From Croceibacterium selenioxidans (GTDB lineage: Bacteria; Pseudomonadota; Alphaproteobacteria; Sphingomonadales; Sphingomonadaceae), in contig NZ_JAHFVK010000001.1 of the NCBI RefSeq assembly GCF_018599195.1, forward strand, positions 1,054,001 through 1,118,000: a stretch of 64,000 nucleotides of DNA, written 5' to 3'. Position numbers and translations under genes: made by a program. Under the pieces are notes generated by a model. It was not told the origin of the DNA. It saw only the letters and a program-made list of their open reading frames with translations, and made no database searches. This document shows positions 45,392 through 53,640 of this stretch, piece after piece (the first letter of the stretch is position 1; the number at the start of each line of letters is the position of its first letter).

Positions 45392-46288
45392 ATGAAGCGT
45401 TTGGTCGTTGGTGCGCTCGGAGCGCTAGTTGCTGTAACCGTCGCTAGCCCGGCATTAGCCCAGGCGGGCTGCACCCGCGAACGTCTCACGGAAGTCGCCG
45501 AACAGTACCGCGCCGCGCAGGCCAGCGGGCAGGCGATCATGCACATGCGGCCGATGGGCGAGTGGGTGAACTACAACGAGAACTTCGAGCTCTCGTCGAT
45601 GACCTACGGTGGCGTGATCGCGACGCCGCAAAAAGTCGACTGGGACCGGGCGTTCTACGACACCGCGAGCTGCTCGGTGTATGTGGAAAGCATCATCACC
45701 AATCCCGAGCACCCTTACGTGTTGGCCACAATCGTCAACTCCCGTGGGGGGACGATCAACGGCTTCGACGTTATCGTCGCTGATCAGGACGACTGGCTCT
45801 TCAACGCGGAGAAGACGCTCTATTATGCCCAGCGCGAAGATTGGAGCGAAATTCCCGAAGCCCGACGCAACACGCGCGAGGAAATCAAGGCGGCCGCTGA
45901 CGCCTATCTCGACCTGTTCAAGGACAAGAGCGTGCAGGTGCCTTGGGGAACGCCTTGCGCCCGCCTGGAAGGCAGCGTCTACACCGGCAAGGGAACGGCC
46001 GAGGACACTTGCAATGTCGGGGTTCCCGACAACATCGATATGACAGAACGCCGGTATGTGATCGATCCCGTCTACGGCACTGTCGCGGTATTCCTGAAGA
46101 TGGGACCGAACAAGCGCCCCGATGCGCACGTATTCCGCATCGAGGACGGAAAGATCCGCTTCATCCACACGATCACCAACTGCAAGGGTGACAATAACTG
46201 TGGGTTCACTCCCTTCGCTGAAATGGTGAAGAGCAATCCCAACATGTGGCCGAACCTCGATCACCTGCCGGTAGTGAAATCCAAGTAA
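45392..46288 (+). CDS. Secreted DUF8021-like protein
   Basis: A 298-residue exported protein of unknown function. A signal peptide ends at SPALAQ (residues 1-24). The mature part resembles the DUF8021 family, best known from filamentous fungi, through WDRAFYDTASCSVYVE, NPEHPYVLATIV, DDWLFNAEKTLYYAQRE and AADAYLDLFKDKSVQVPWGTPCARLEG. Six cysteines in the mature protein suggest disulfides. A SnoaL/NTF2-like fold is possible but not proven. ATG 45392 is preferred over the upstream GTG at 45362. The leader has a small hairpin (GCCACG/CGTGGC, 45347-45366). A strong hairpin follows the stop. Confidence 0.7.
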   Translation: MKRLVVGALGALVAVTVASPALAQAGCTRERLTEVAEQYRAAQASGQAIMHMRPMGEWVNYNENFELSSMTYGGVIATPQKVDWDRAFYDTASCSVYVESIITNPEHPYVLATIVNSRGGTINGFDVIVADQDDWLFNAEKTLYYAQREDWSEIPEARRNTREEIKAAADAYLDLFKDKSVQVPWGTPCARLEGSVYTGKGTAEDTCNVGVPDNIDMTERRYVIDPVYGTVAVFLKMGPNKRPDAHVFRIEDGKIRFIHTITNCKGDNNCGFTPFAEMVKSNPNMWPNLDHLPVVKSK

Positions 46289-46301
46289 GCCAACGACGTA
46301 A

Positions 46302-46339
46302 CGCGGCGCCGTGGTGGAACATTCCATCGCGGCGCCGCG
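46302..46339 (+). terminator. Strong GC hairpin after the DUF8021-like gene
   Basis: A perfect 10-bp stem, CGCGGCGCCG (46302-46311) and CGGCGCCGCG (46330-46339). The loop itself holds a near-palindrome TGGAACATTCCA. It begins 14 nt after the stop codon and is followed by CCTTTGGGG. Probable terminator. Confidence 0.6.
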
Positions 46340-46384
46340 CCTTTGGGGATTCCCTTGTGGGCCGGCTCATGCCAAGATGGGTCC

Positions 46385-47407
46385 ATGGTGCTGCGTCGTT
46401 TTCTCCCCGTCCTTTCCGCCTCACTGGCTCTCCTGATCGCGGCCTTGCCGGCCTGTGCGCAGGACAGCTCGTTCGAAGGCTACATGCAGCAAGTCGCCGC
46501 CAAGGCGCGAGCGGAAGGGGTGAGCGAGCGTTCGATCAGTATGCTCTATGGCCTGACACCGAACGAGCGGGTCATTGCCCTTGATCGTGACAACGTTTCA
46601 GGCGGGACCACGAGCAACACGTTCCCGCCACTCGCGCCTTATATCCGCGACCACAACTCGACCGCCCGGATCGAAGGGGGCCGACGGGCTTACGCGCGGC
46701 TGTATCCTTACGCTGCCGACGTAACCGCACGATACGGCGTTCCCGAGCCGATCGTGATCGCCATTTGGGGCCATGAAACCAGCTACGGTGCAGTGCGCGG
46801 CAGCTTCGACCTGGTGCGCTCGTTGGCCACGCTGGCCTGGGAAGGGCGGAGGCGCGAGCTTTTCGAGCGCGAGTTGATCGACGTCCTCAAAATTGCCGAC
46901 ACCGGAGTTCCGCGGTCGACCTTGGTCGGCAGTTGGGCCGGGGCATTTGGGAATCCGCAGTTCCTGCCTAGTGTCTATTTGCGGCTCGCAGTCGACGGCG
47001 ACGGCGATGGCGATCGGGACATCTGGACCAGTGAAGTAGACACACTCCACTCGATCGCTAACTATTTCCGTGACGCCGGTTGGCGGCGGGGACAGCCCTG
47101 GGCCGTGCGCGCCTATGCGCCGAACAGCGTGGATCGGTCCTCGATCCAGACCCGGATGGTCTCGCCGATCTGCCCCCGCGTCCATATTCGCCACAGCCAA
47201 TGGAAGACCGTGGGAGAGTGGCGCGAACTGGGCGTCATTCCGCAGGCGCCGATAGGCGATGACGTCATGGCGTCACTGTTCGAGCCCGATGGGCCGGCAG
47301 CGCCGAGCTACCTCATCACTCAGAACTATCGCGTGATCCTCGAATACAACTGCTCGAACTACTACGCGATGAGTGTGGGGCTGCTAGCTGATGAGATTGC
47401 CCGCTGA
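46385..47407 (+). CDS. Lytic murein transglycosylase, MltB type
   Basis: A 340-residue exported peptidoglycan lyase. A signal peptide ends near ALPACAQ (about residue 22); the Cys could make it a lipoprotein but the -1 position is not a clear lipobox. The catalytic Glu is in IAIWGHETSYGAVRG (about residue 128), followed by family motifs VRSLATLAWEG, SWAGAFGNPQFLPSVYLR and DIWTSEVDTLHSIANYF. It cleaves glycan strands forming 1,6-anhydro-MurNAc. It stands alone, upstream of a peptidoglycan carboxypeptidase operon. The in-frame GTG/ATG codons upstream to 46343 precede the signal peptide and are less likely. Confidence 0.88.
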   Translation: MVLRRFLPVLSASLALLIAALPACAQDSSFEGYMQQVAAKARAEGVSERSISMLYGLTPNERVIALDRDNVSGGTTSNTFPPLAPYIRDHNSTARIEGGRRAYARLYPYAADVTARYGVPEPIVIAIWGHETSYGAVRGSFDLVRSLATLAWEGRRRELFERELIDVLKIADTGVPRSTLVGSWAGAFGNPQFLPSVYLRLAVDGDGDGDRDIWTSEVDTLHSIANYFRDAGWRRGQPWAVRAYAPNSVDRSSIQTRMVSPICPRVHIRHSQWKTVGEWRELGVIPQAPIGDDVMASLFEPDGPAAPSYLITQNYRVILEYNCSNYYAMSVGLLADEIAR

Positions 47408-47556
47408 TGTCGCATTGAGGGCGTTATGCAGTCACCTTTCGTGGAGAAGCCGAAGCCTCGCTCGTCAAGGGTGAGACCGCGGGTTATAGCAACGCCCGAA
47501 TCTAGATGAGCGGCTGATTGCGCAAGGCGCCTGCCGTTCCGGCGGTTGGAGCGCAT

Positions 47557-48744
47557 TTGAAACTCTCGACTCTACGACTGATCGCAAGTGCGGCGCTTGT
47601 CTGCACCGCGTTCCCGGCGGCCTCGCTCGACGAGCCCGCTTCTCCCTTGGTGCTGACTTCGTCGGTGGCGGCTCCGGTGCATGAAGATATACCGGTCGTC
47701 CTACTGTTCGACATGTCGAGCGGCCAAACGCTCTATTCGCGCGAGCCGAACCGTCGCTTTGTCCCGGCCTCGGTCACGAAGGTGATGACGGCCTACACGG
47801 CTTTTGGCCTGCTCGCGCAGGGTAAGCTCAAGTCGGACATGCCGGTCACGGTGAGCAAGGAAGTGGCCGAATTGTGGTCCGGCGAAGGCTCGTCGATGTT
47901 CCTCAGGGCTGGCGACGTCGTCACTGTGGGGCAGCTACTGCTAGGCGTGACAACGGTTTCGGCAAACGATGGAGCCGTCGTCCTGTCGCTTGCTGCTGCA
48001 GGCACGCAGGACGCCTGGCTCAAGATGATGAACGCGAACGCTGCCGAACTGGGCATGCGCGATACGCATTTCGGCACTCCCAACGGGTGGCCGGACGAAG
48101 GACGCACCTATACCAGCGCTCACGACCTTGCGCTTCTGGCCGAAGCGATGATCACGCGTTATCCTGGGCTTTATCATCAATATATCGGTCACCGCGGCAT
48201 GAGCTACCGTGACATTACCCAAGCCAATCACGATCCGATAACCGGGGTGGTCGATGGTGCGGACGGCATCAAGACGGGTTTCACTCGGCAGGCCGGCTAC
48301 AACTTTCTCGGCTCCGCACAGCGCGACGGGCGACGACTGGTCATGGTCATCGCCGGGGCGCCGACACCCAACATCCGCAATACGACCGCGCGAAATCTGA
48401 TGAACTGGGGTTTCGGCGCTTTCGAGAGCCGCAAGATCCTTGCAGACGACGTCACCGTGGGCGAAGCTCGGGTTCAGAACGGATCGAGCAACGCGGTCAA
48501 GCTTAAGACAAAGGGTCCGGTACTCGCCAGCGTTCCGAATGGCAGCAAGGCGACCGCGACCCTCTCAGTGCGCTATCGCGGGCCTATCGAAGCGCCGATC
48601 AAGGCTGGGCAGGAGGTCGCCTGGCTGCGCGTGACGTTGCCTGGGCAGCAACCGCACGACGTGCCGCTTGTCGCCGCCGAGGACGTTGAACAGGCTGGTG
48701 TGTTTCGCCGCCTGGTGAACGGCATAGCGGGACTGGCGACGTGA
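47557..48744 (+). CDS. D-alanyl-D-alanine carboxypeptidase (PBP5/6 family)
   Basis: A 395-residue low-molecular-weight penicillin-binding protein. A signal peptide (MKLSTLRLIASAALVCTAF) precedes the S11 domain with active-site Ser in PASVTKVM (SxxK), VSANDGAV (SxN) and DGIKTGFTRQAGY (KTG). The C-terminal beta domain (PVLASVPNGSKATATLSVRY) lacks an obvious amphipathic membrane anchor at its end. It trims pentapeptide stems. The chosen start is TTG 47557, five bases after GGAG; the frame is open from TTG 47518. It is the first gene of an operon and its stop overlaps tmk by 4 nt. Confidence 0.9.
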   Translation: MKLSTLRLIASAALVCTAFPAASLDEPASPLVLTSSVAAPVHEDIPVVLLFDMSSGQTLYSREPNRRFVPASVTKVMTAYTAFGLLAQGKLKSDMPVTVSKEVAELWSGEGSSMFLRAGDVVTVGQLLLGVTTVSANDGAVVLSLAAAGTQDAWLKMMNANAAELGMRDTHFGTPNGWPDEGRTYTSAHDLALLAEAMITRYPGLYHQYIGHRGMSYRDITQANHDPITGVVDGADGIKTGFTRQAGYNFLGSAQRDGRRLVMVIAGAPTPNIRNTTARNLMNWGFGAFESRKILADDVTVGEARVQNGSSNAVKLKTKGPVLASVPNGSKATATLSVRYRGPIEAPIKAGQEVAWLRVTLPGQQPHDVPLVAAEDVEQAGVFRRLVNGIAGLAT

Positions 48745-49379
48745 AGCGGGGTCGCTTCATTGCATTCGAGGGCGGTGAAGGGGCCGGCAAATCGACCCAG
48801 GCGAAGCTTTTAGCCAATGCTCTGCGCGAACAAGGCCTCGAAGTGATCCAGACGCGCGAACCTGGCGGCACCGCCGGTGCCGAGGCCATTCGCGAGATGC
48901 TATTGCATCCTCCAGGGGGTGGATGGCAGGCCCGAGCCGAAGCGCTCTTGTTCGCGGCTGCGCGGGCCGATCATGTCGAGCAGGTGATCCGTCCGGCGCT
49001 TGAGGTTGGTACCTGGGTCGTGTGCGACCGGTTTCTCGATTCCTCGCGCGCCTATCAGGGCGGGGGAGGGGGCCTGCCTGACGAGGACATCCTCACCCTT
49101 CACCGGATCGGATCGGGCGGCCTTCTGCCAGACCTCACCTATCTTATCGAAGTCCTGCCTGAAGAAGTGGCCGCTCGCTTGGACAGGCGAGATCGCGGAA
49201 TGGCTGATGCTATCGGAGGGCGTGACGCCAGTTTCCACGACGATGTCGGTGCCGCCTTTGCTCGTATCGCGGACGCGGAATCTGGAAGATTTGCGCGGAT
49301 CGACGGGAACGGCACGCTTGAGGAGACCCATCGGCAAGTCATGCAGGCTCTTTCCCCGCTCCTGGATCGCAGCCGGTGA
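48741..49379 (+). CDS. tmk: Thymidylate kinase
   Basis: A 212-residue dTMP kinase. The P-loop is FEGGEGAGKSTQAKLL (about 8-23), TREPGGTAGAEAIREM binds dTMP, and CDRFLDSSRAYQGGGGG is the DR-motif and lid region. It makes dTDP for DNA synthesis. The start is GTG inside the stop of the carboxypeptidase gene, and its own stop overlaps holB by 4 nt. The pair tmk-holB is conserved widely. Confidence 0.95.
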   Translation: MKRGRFIAFEGGEGAGKSTQAKLLANALREQGLEVIQTREPGGTAGAEAIREMLLHPPGGGWQARAEALLFAAARADHVEQVIRPALEVGTWVVCDRFLDSSRAYQGGGGGLPDEDILTLHRIGSGGLLPDLTYLIEVLPEEVAARLDRRDRGMADAIGGRDASFHDDVGAAFARIADAESGRFARIDGNGTLEETHRQVMQALSPLLDRSR

Positions 49380-50338
49380 CTTTGGCCGGGCACGAGGAGC
49401 CGTGGCGCGAATGGCGTTCGGCGACCGCGGGACCGCGTCTTCACCACGGGTGGATTTTGGCGGGCCCTCGAGGGCTCGGGAAGGCCACCTTTGCTCTTCA
49501 GGCCGCACGCGAACTGGTAGCCGAGCCTGGAACCGCTCAGCCAGTCGGTAGCCATCCCGACATCATCCAGCTCGAACCGCTCCCCGCAACCTCCGACGAC
49601 GAGAAGAAGCGAGAGGAGGGGAAGCCCTACCAAACCAAGCGCAACATCTCGGTCGAACAAGTCCGCGGGATGCAGCAGCGGCTCACCACTCGCCCAACGC
49701 TGGGCAGCAGAAGGGTCATTATAATCGACCCTGCGGACGAGCTTGAAAAGGGGGCTGCCAACGCCTTGCTCAAAAGCTTGGAGGAACCGCCAGTCGGAAG
49801 CTTCTTCATGCTTATCGCGCATCGGCCCGGTCGGCTTCTGCCGACCATCCGCTCGCGATGCAGGACTTTGCTTTTCCCCAAACTCGCGAACGAGCAAGTA
49901 AATTCGATCCTTGCCCGCGAGGCGCCAGAGGCGGACCAGTCGACGAGGGATGCGGCCCTCGCGGCCTCCGCTGGCTCGCCGGGGGCGGCACTCGAATTCG
50001 TGCAGCTCGATCTGGGCGCGATGTACCGCATTATGCGAGAGATTGCCGAGAAAGGTGACGCCAACTTCGAGCGCCGTGGCAAGTTGGCGGAGACTTTGGG
50101 GGCCCGCCCTGACCGCAAGCGCCAGTTGGCCGTGATCGACCTGGCCCGCGCGGTCGTTGCGGAGGGCATGGCCGGCGCGACCCGACACTCGATCCCGCTG
50201 TTGACGGATGTCCACGCTGAACTGGTCCGTCTCGGAGCCCAGGCTCCGACCTACAATTACGATCCTGGACTGCTGGTGATGGAAATCGGCACCTTGCTCG
50301 CCTCGGTCGCCGTCCCTAGTGAGCCAGCCTATGGTTGA
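49376..50338 (+). CDS. holB: DNA polymerase III subunit delta'
   Basis: A 320-residue clamp-loader subunit. The modified P-loop region is GPRGLGKATFALQAAREL, followed by SVEQVRGMQQRLTTRPTLGSRRVIIIDPADELEKGAANALLKSLEEPP, the typical RFC-box/sensor stretch of delta' (given here only as its position, about 100-150). No zinc-module cysteines are seen in the N-terminal domain, as in many alphaproteobacterial delta' proteins. The start is GTG 49376, overlapping the tmk stop. It overlaps metG by 8 nt. Confidence 0.92.
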   Translation: MTLAGHEEPWREWRSATAGPRLHHGWILAGPRGLGKATFALQAARELVAEPGTAQPVGSHPDIIQLEPLPATSDDEKKREEGKPYQTKRNISVEQVRGMQQRLTTRPTLGSRRVIIIDPADELEKGAANALLKSLEEPPVGSFFMLIAHRPGRLLPTIRSRCRTLLFPKLANEQVNSILAREAPEADQSTRDAALAASAGSPGAALEFVQLDLGAMYRIMREIAEKGDANFERRGKLAETLGARPDRKRQLAVIDLARAVVAEGMAGATRHSIPLLTDVHAELVRLGAQAPTYNYDPGLLVMEIGTLLASVAVPSEPAYG

Positions 50339-51881
50339 GCCCTACTATCTTACTACCGCAATCCATTATCCCAACGGCCGTCCGCACATCGGGCACGCCT
50401 ACGAAACGATTGCGGCCGATGTCATGGCCCGCTTCCAGCGGCTGCGCGGCCGTGAGGTCCGGTTTCAGACGGGCACCGACGAGCATGGCCTCAAGATGGC
50501 GCAGAAGGCTCGCGATCTGGGTGTCACGCCGCGTGAGCTTGCGGACGAAATGTCGAGTTATTTCCGAGATCTGTTCGACAAGCTTGATATCACTTACGAT
50601 CGATTCTTCCGTACGAGCGAAGCCGATCACCACCGCGCGAGCCAGGCGCTCTGGCAAGCGATGGAAGCCAGTGGCGACCTTTATCTAGATCGTTACGAAG
50701 GTTGGTACTCGGTCCGTGACGAGGCGTACTATGACGAAAGCGAACTGGTCGAAGGGGAGGGAGGTGAGAAACTCTCACCCCAAGGCACGCCAGTCGAATG
50801 GACCGTAGAAGAAAGTTGGTTCTTCCGACTCTCGCGTTACCAGGAACCCCTGCTGGAGCTCTACCGCTCCGATCCTGAGTTTGTACGGCCGGAAACCCGC
50901 CGTAACGAGGTTCAGCGTTTCGTCGAGGGGGGGCTGCGCGACCTCTCGGTCAGCCGCACCAGCTTCGATTGGGGCGTCAAGGTTCCGGGACACGAAAACC
51001 ATGTGATGTACGTCTGGGTCGACGCGCTGACCAATTACCTGACAGGCGTTGGCTATCCAGACGATACGGCTGAGTTCCGCAAGTTCTGGCCGGCGAACCT
51101 CCACCTGATCGGCAAGGACATCGTCCGTTTTCACGCGGTCTATTGGCCGGCGTTCCTCATGAGCGCCGGCCTGCCGTTGCCCAAGGCGGTGTTTGCTCAC
51201 GGATTCCTGCTCAACCGGGGCGTGAAGGAGTCGAAGACACTCGGCAATGTGACCGATCCCGGCGAACTGGCGGATCGTTACGGCGTCGATACTCTGCGCT
51301 ATTTCCTGCTACGCGAATTCAGCTTTGGACAGGACGGATCCTGGTCGCACGAGGCGATCGTGAGCCGTAACAATGCCGAGCTCGCCAATAGTTTCGGTAA
51401 CCTGGCCCAACGAGTGATGAGCTTTATCGCCAAGAACTGCGGCGGGGGTTTCACGGCCGAAGCCCCGGTGATCGAGGCCGACCGGGCTTTGCGAGACAAG
51501 GTTGCGCGCGCCTGTTCGGTAGAATTGCCCGCAGCCTTTGAAGCCTTGGCCTTCGCGTCCGGGCTGGAGGCATGGATGCAGGCAGTCTTCGCCTGCAATG
51601 CCTATGTCGACGAACAGGCGCCCTGGGCACTTCGCAAAACTGACCCGGCACGCATGGAACGGGTTCTGGCCACGCTATGTGGCTGCATTCGCGATCTTGC
51701 CGTCGCCATCTCGCCGGTGACCCCAAGAGCATCTGCCAAGATGCTGGACGCATTGTCTGTTCCAGCAGACGCACGCAACTTTGCGGCACTTGCCAACGAC
51801 CCTGCCATGGGGCCGATCCGCGTAGTCAATCCGACTCCCGTGTTCCCGCGGCTCGAACTCCCGGAAGAGGCTGCGGCCTGA
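50331..51881 (+). CDS. metG: Methionyl-tRNA synthetase
   Basis: A 516-residue class I synthetase. The HIGH motif reads HIGH in PNGRPHIGHAYE (about residues 16-27). The connective-peptide region (EGWYSVRDEAYYDESEL) has no zinc knuckle cysteines, placing it in the zinc-free group. The KMSKS loop is unusual: LLNRGVKESKTLGNVTDP, i.e. KESKT; both lysines are kept. The anticodon-binding helical domain follows, with no C-terminal dimerisation OB domain. ATG 50331 is preferred over GTG 50319. It overlaps holB and tatD within the operon. Confidence 0.94.
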   Translation: MVEPYYLTTAIHYPNGRPHIGHAYETIAADVMARFQRLRGREVRFQTGTDEHGLKMAQKARDLGVTPRELADEMSSYFRDLFDKLDITYDRFFRTSEADHHRASQALWQAMEASGDLYLDRYEGWYSVRDEAYYDESELVEGEGGEKLSPQGTPVEWTVEESWFFRLSRYQEPLLELYRSDPEFVRPETRRNEVQRFVEGGLRDLSVSRTSFDWGVKVPGHENHVMYVWVDALTNYLTGVGYPDDTAEFRKFWPANLHLIGKDIVRFHAVYWPAFLMSAGLPLPKAVFAHGFLLNRGVKESKTLGNVTDPGELADRYGVDTLRYFLLREFSFGQDGSWSHEAIVSRNNAELANSFGNLAQRVMSFIAKNCGGGFTAEAPVIEADRALRDKVARACSVELPAAFEALAFASGLEAWMQAVFACNAYVDEQAPWALRKTDPARMERVLATLCGCIRDLAVAISPVTPRASAKMLDALSVPADARNFAALANDPAMGPIRVVNPTPVFPRLELPEEAAA

Positions 51882-52657
51882 TGTTGGTCGATAGCCATTG
51901 CCACCTCAACTACAAAGGCTTGGTGGAAGACCAGGCCGACGCGCTCAAGAGGGCCCGTGAGGCTGGAGTTGGGGCCTTTCTCAATATCTCGACCCGGCAG
52001 CGGGAATGGGAGGCGATCGTTGCCACTGCGGAGCGCGAGCCCGACGTGTGGGCCAGCATCGGCATTCATCCGCATGAGGCCGATCAGCATTCCGACCTTG
52101 GCGAGGGGGCCTTGCTTGAGGCAGCCAACCATCCGCGAGTCATCGGAATCGGGGAAAGCGGGCTCGACTACTATTACGACAAGTCGGACCGCGCTGTGCA
52201 GCAACAGCTGTTCCGCACCCACATAGCGGTGGCCCGGAAGACAGGTCTGCCCATCATCATTCATACGCGCGATGCCGAAGCCGACACGCTGGCAATTCTG
52301 GCCGACGAATTGGGGAAGGGCTCCTTCCCCGCTCTGATCCACTGCTTCACGGCGTCGGCCGAATTCGGGCGCAAGGTGTTGGAGCTGGGACTGACGATCT
52401 CAATCTCAGGTATAGTGACGTTCAAGAACGCTCGCGAACTGCAGGAATTTGCAGCTGAAATTCCCTCGGACAGGATCTTGGTCGAAACCGACAGTCCCTT
52501 CCTTGCGCCTGTGCCCCATCGGGGGAGGCCGTGCGAGCCCGCCTATGTTCGCGATACAGCCGAGTTCGTGGCGCGACTGCGTGGCGAAAGCCTTGAGGAG
52601 CTTGCGAGCAACACGACTCGCAACTTTTACGCCCTGTTCAGCAAGGCTGCGCCGTGA
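51881..52657 (+). CDS. tatD: TatD family deoxyribonuclease/hydrolase
   Basis: A 258-residue metal-dependent hydrolase with a TIM-barrel. Metal ligands are VDSHCHLN (His-x-His, residues 4-9), GIGESGLDYYYD (Glu), IIHTRDAE (His), IHCFTAS (His) and VETDSPFLAPVPHRG (Asp). TatD enzymes are 3'-5' exonucleases or general hydrolases in DNA repair. The start ATG 51881 shares a base with the metG stop (TGATG). Gene order metG-tatD-MBL is widespread in proteobacteria. Confidence 0.92.
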   Translation: MLVDSHCHLNYKGLVEDQADALKRAREAGVGAFLNISTRQREWEAIVATAEREPDVWASIGIHPHEADQHSDLGEGALLEAANHPRVIGIGESGLDYYYDKSDRAVQQQLFRTHIAVARKTGLPIIIHTRDAEADTLAILADELGKGSFPALIHCFTASAEFGRKVLELGLTISISGIVTFKNARELQEFAAEIPSDRILVETDSPFLAPVPHRGRPCEPAYVRDTAEFVARLRGESLEELASNTTRNFYALFSKAAP

Positions 52658-53421
52658 AGCTCCTGGTGCTCGGATCCGGAACCTCGACCGGCGTTCCGCG
52701 CATTGGCAACGATTGGGGTGAATGCGACCCCAACGAGCCGAAAAACCGGCGGACCCGCGTTTCCATCGTGGTGGAAAGCAACGAGGGCGCGCGGTTGCTC
52801 GTCGATACTTCGCCGGATCTCCGTCAGCAGTTGTTGAGCAACAATATCGACAAGGTCGACGCCGTTTTCTGGACTCACGACCACGCAGACCATTGCCACG
52901 GTATCGATGACTTGCGCCCGATGCGTTTTCACCGGAGCGCGCCGTTGCCGGGCTTCGCCTCTGGCGATACCGCTCGTCGTCTGCGCCAGCGATTTGGTTA
53001 CGTCTTTTCCGGTCGCGACGGGTATCCGACCATAGTCCAACTGGAGACACTCGAGCTGGTAAAGATCCACCAGGGTTTTGCTGTCGGCTCGGTAGAAATG
53101 CCGCACGGTCCCATTACGAGTACCGGATTTCGGTTCGAAGCTGACGGTAAATCAATCGGTTATGCGACGGACTTCGCGGAGATTACCAGCGAGATGGTGG
53201 ACCTGTTTTACGGTATCGACATCCTGGTAACCGACTGCCTTCGCCGTGAACCCCATCCGACCCATGCGGGCTTGGGCACCGCGCTAAAGCTTGTGGAATT
53301 GTCCGGAGCCAAAACGGCCGTTTTGACTCATCTCGATAAGAGCATGGACTATGCCGAACTCTCCCGGGAAGTCCCGCCAGGCGTGCTGGTGGGATACGAT
53401 GGCATGGAGCTTGTCGCATGA
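52654..53421 (+). CDS. MBL-fold metallo-hydrolase (PhnP-like)
   Basis: A 255-residue metallo-beta-lactamase-fold protein. The opening LVLGSGTSTGVPRIGNDWGECD and the metal motif WTHDHADHCHGIDDLR (HxHxDH, about residues 74-84) match the PhnP/phosphodiesterase-like group. Further ligands are MPHGPI, and Asp in DCLRREPHPTHAGLG with a late TH-L-D-K. The CDPNEP stretch near the N-terminus recalls the structural zinc site of PhnP but most of its cysteines are missing. Probable cyclic phosphodiester hydrolase; the natural substrate is unknown. GTG start 52654 overlaps the tatD stop. Confidence 0.85.
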   Translation: MKLLVLGSGTSTGVPRIGNDWGECDPNEPKNRRTRVSIVVESNEGARLLVDTSPDLRQQLLSNNIDKVDAVFWTHDHADHCHGIDDLRPMRFHRSAPLPGFASGDTARRLRQRFGYVFSGRDGYPTIVQLETLELVKIHQGFAVGSVEMPHGPITSTGFRFEADGKSIGYATDFAEITSEMVDLFYGIDILVTDCLRREPHPTHAGLGTALKLVELSGAKTAVLTHLDKSMDYAELSREVPPGVLVGYDGMELVA

Positions 53422-53588
53422 ACGCGTACGCCTGGGTTTCCATGATCGCGCTAGTTGGCTGGCTCGTGCTTGCCGCCGGTTCCTATCGCGCGCATCGCAT
53501 AGGCGCGAAGAAAACCATAGTCATGGCTTTGGCTTGGGGTTCGATCGTCCTGCTGGTCGCGGCGTTCTTTTCGGCGATAGGGCGCTGA
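53418..53588 (+). CDS. Small two-helix membrane protein (56 aa)
   Basis: A 56-codon frame beginning MNAYAWVSMIALVGWLVLAA whose ATG overlaps the stop of the MBL hydrolase gene (ATGA). It has two hydrophobic segments (about 4-20 and 35-53) separated by a short basic loop (YRAHRIGAKKT), so it is probably an inner-membrane protein with the loop in the cytoplasm. Function unknown. It is the last gene of the operon starting at 47557; the tight overlap argues that it is real. Confidence 0.7.
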   Translation: MNAYAWVSMIALVGWLVLAAGSYRAHRIGAKKTIVMALAWGSIVLLVAAFFSAIGR

Positions 53589-53617
53589 CCCCGTGACCGC
53601 CGCAATTCCTATTTAAC

Positions 53618-53631
53618 ATAATATATATTAT
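53618..53631. promoter_or_regulatory. AT-only palindrome before mazG
   Basis: ATAATATATATTAT is a perfect 14-bp palindrome made only of A and T, in an otherwise very GC-rich region, ending 9 nt before the mazG ATG. It is flanked by TAAC and CATCCC. No Shine-Dalgarno lies between it and the ATG. It may be a promoter -10 for a near-leaderless mRNA or a regulator site. Confidence 0.4.
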
Positions 53632-53640
53632 CATCCCAAC

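Noticed and set aside
45455-46327. A 290-codon antisense frame across the DUF8021-like gene
   Set aside because: The plus-strand frame has a signal peptide and family blocks; the antisense product has no recognisable domain.
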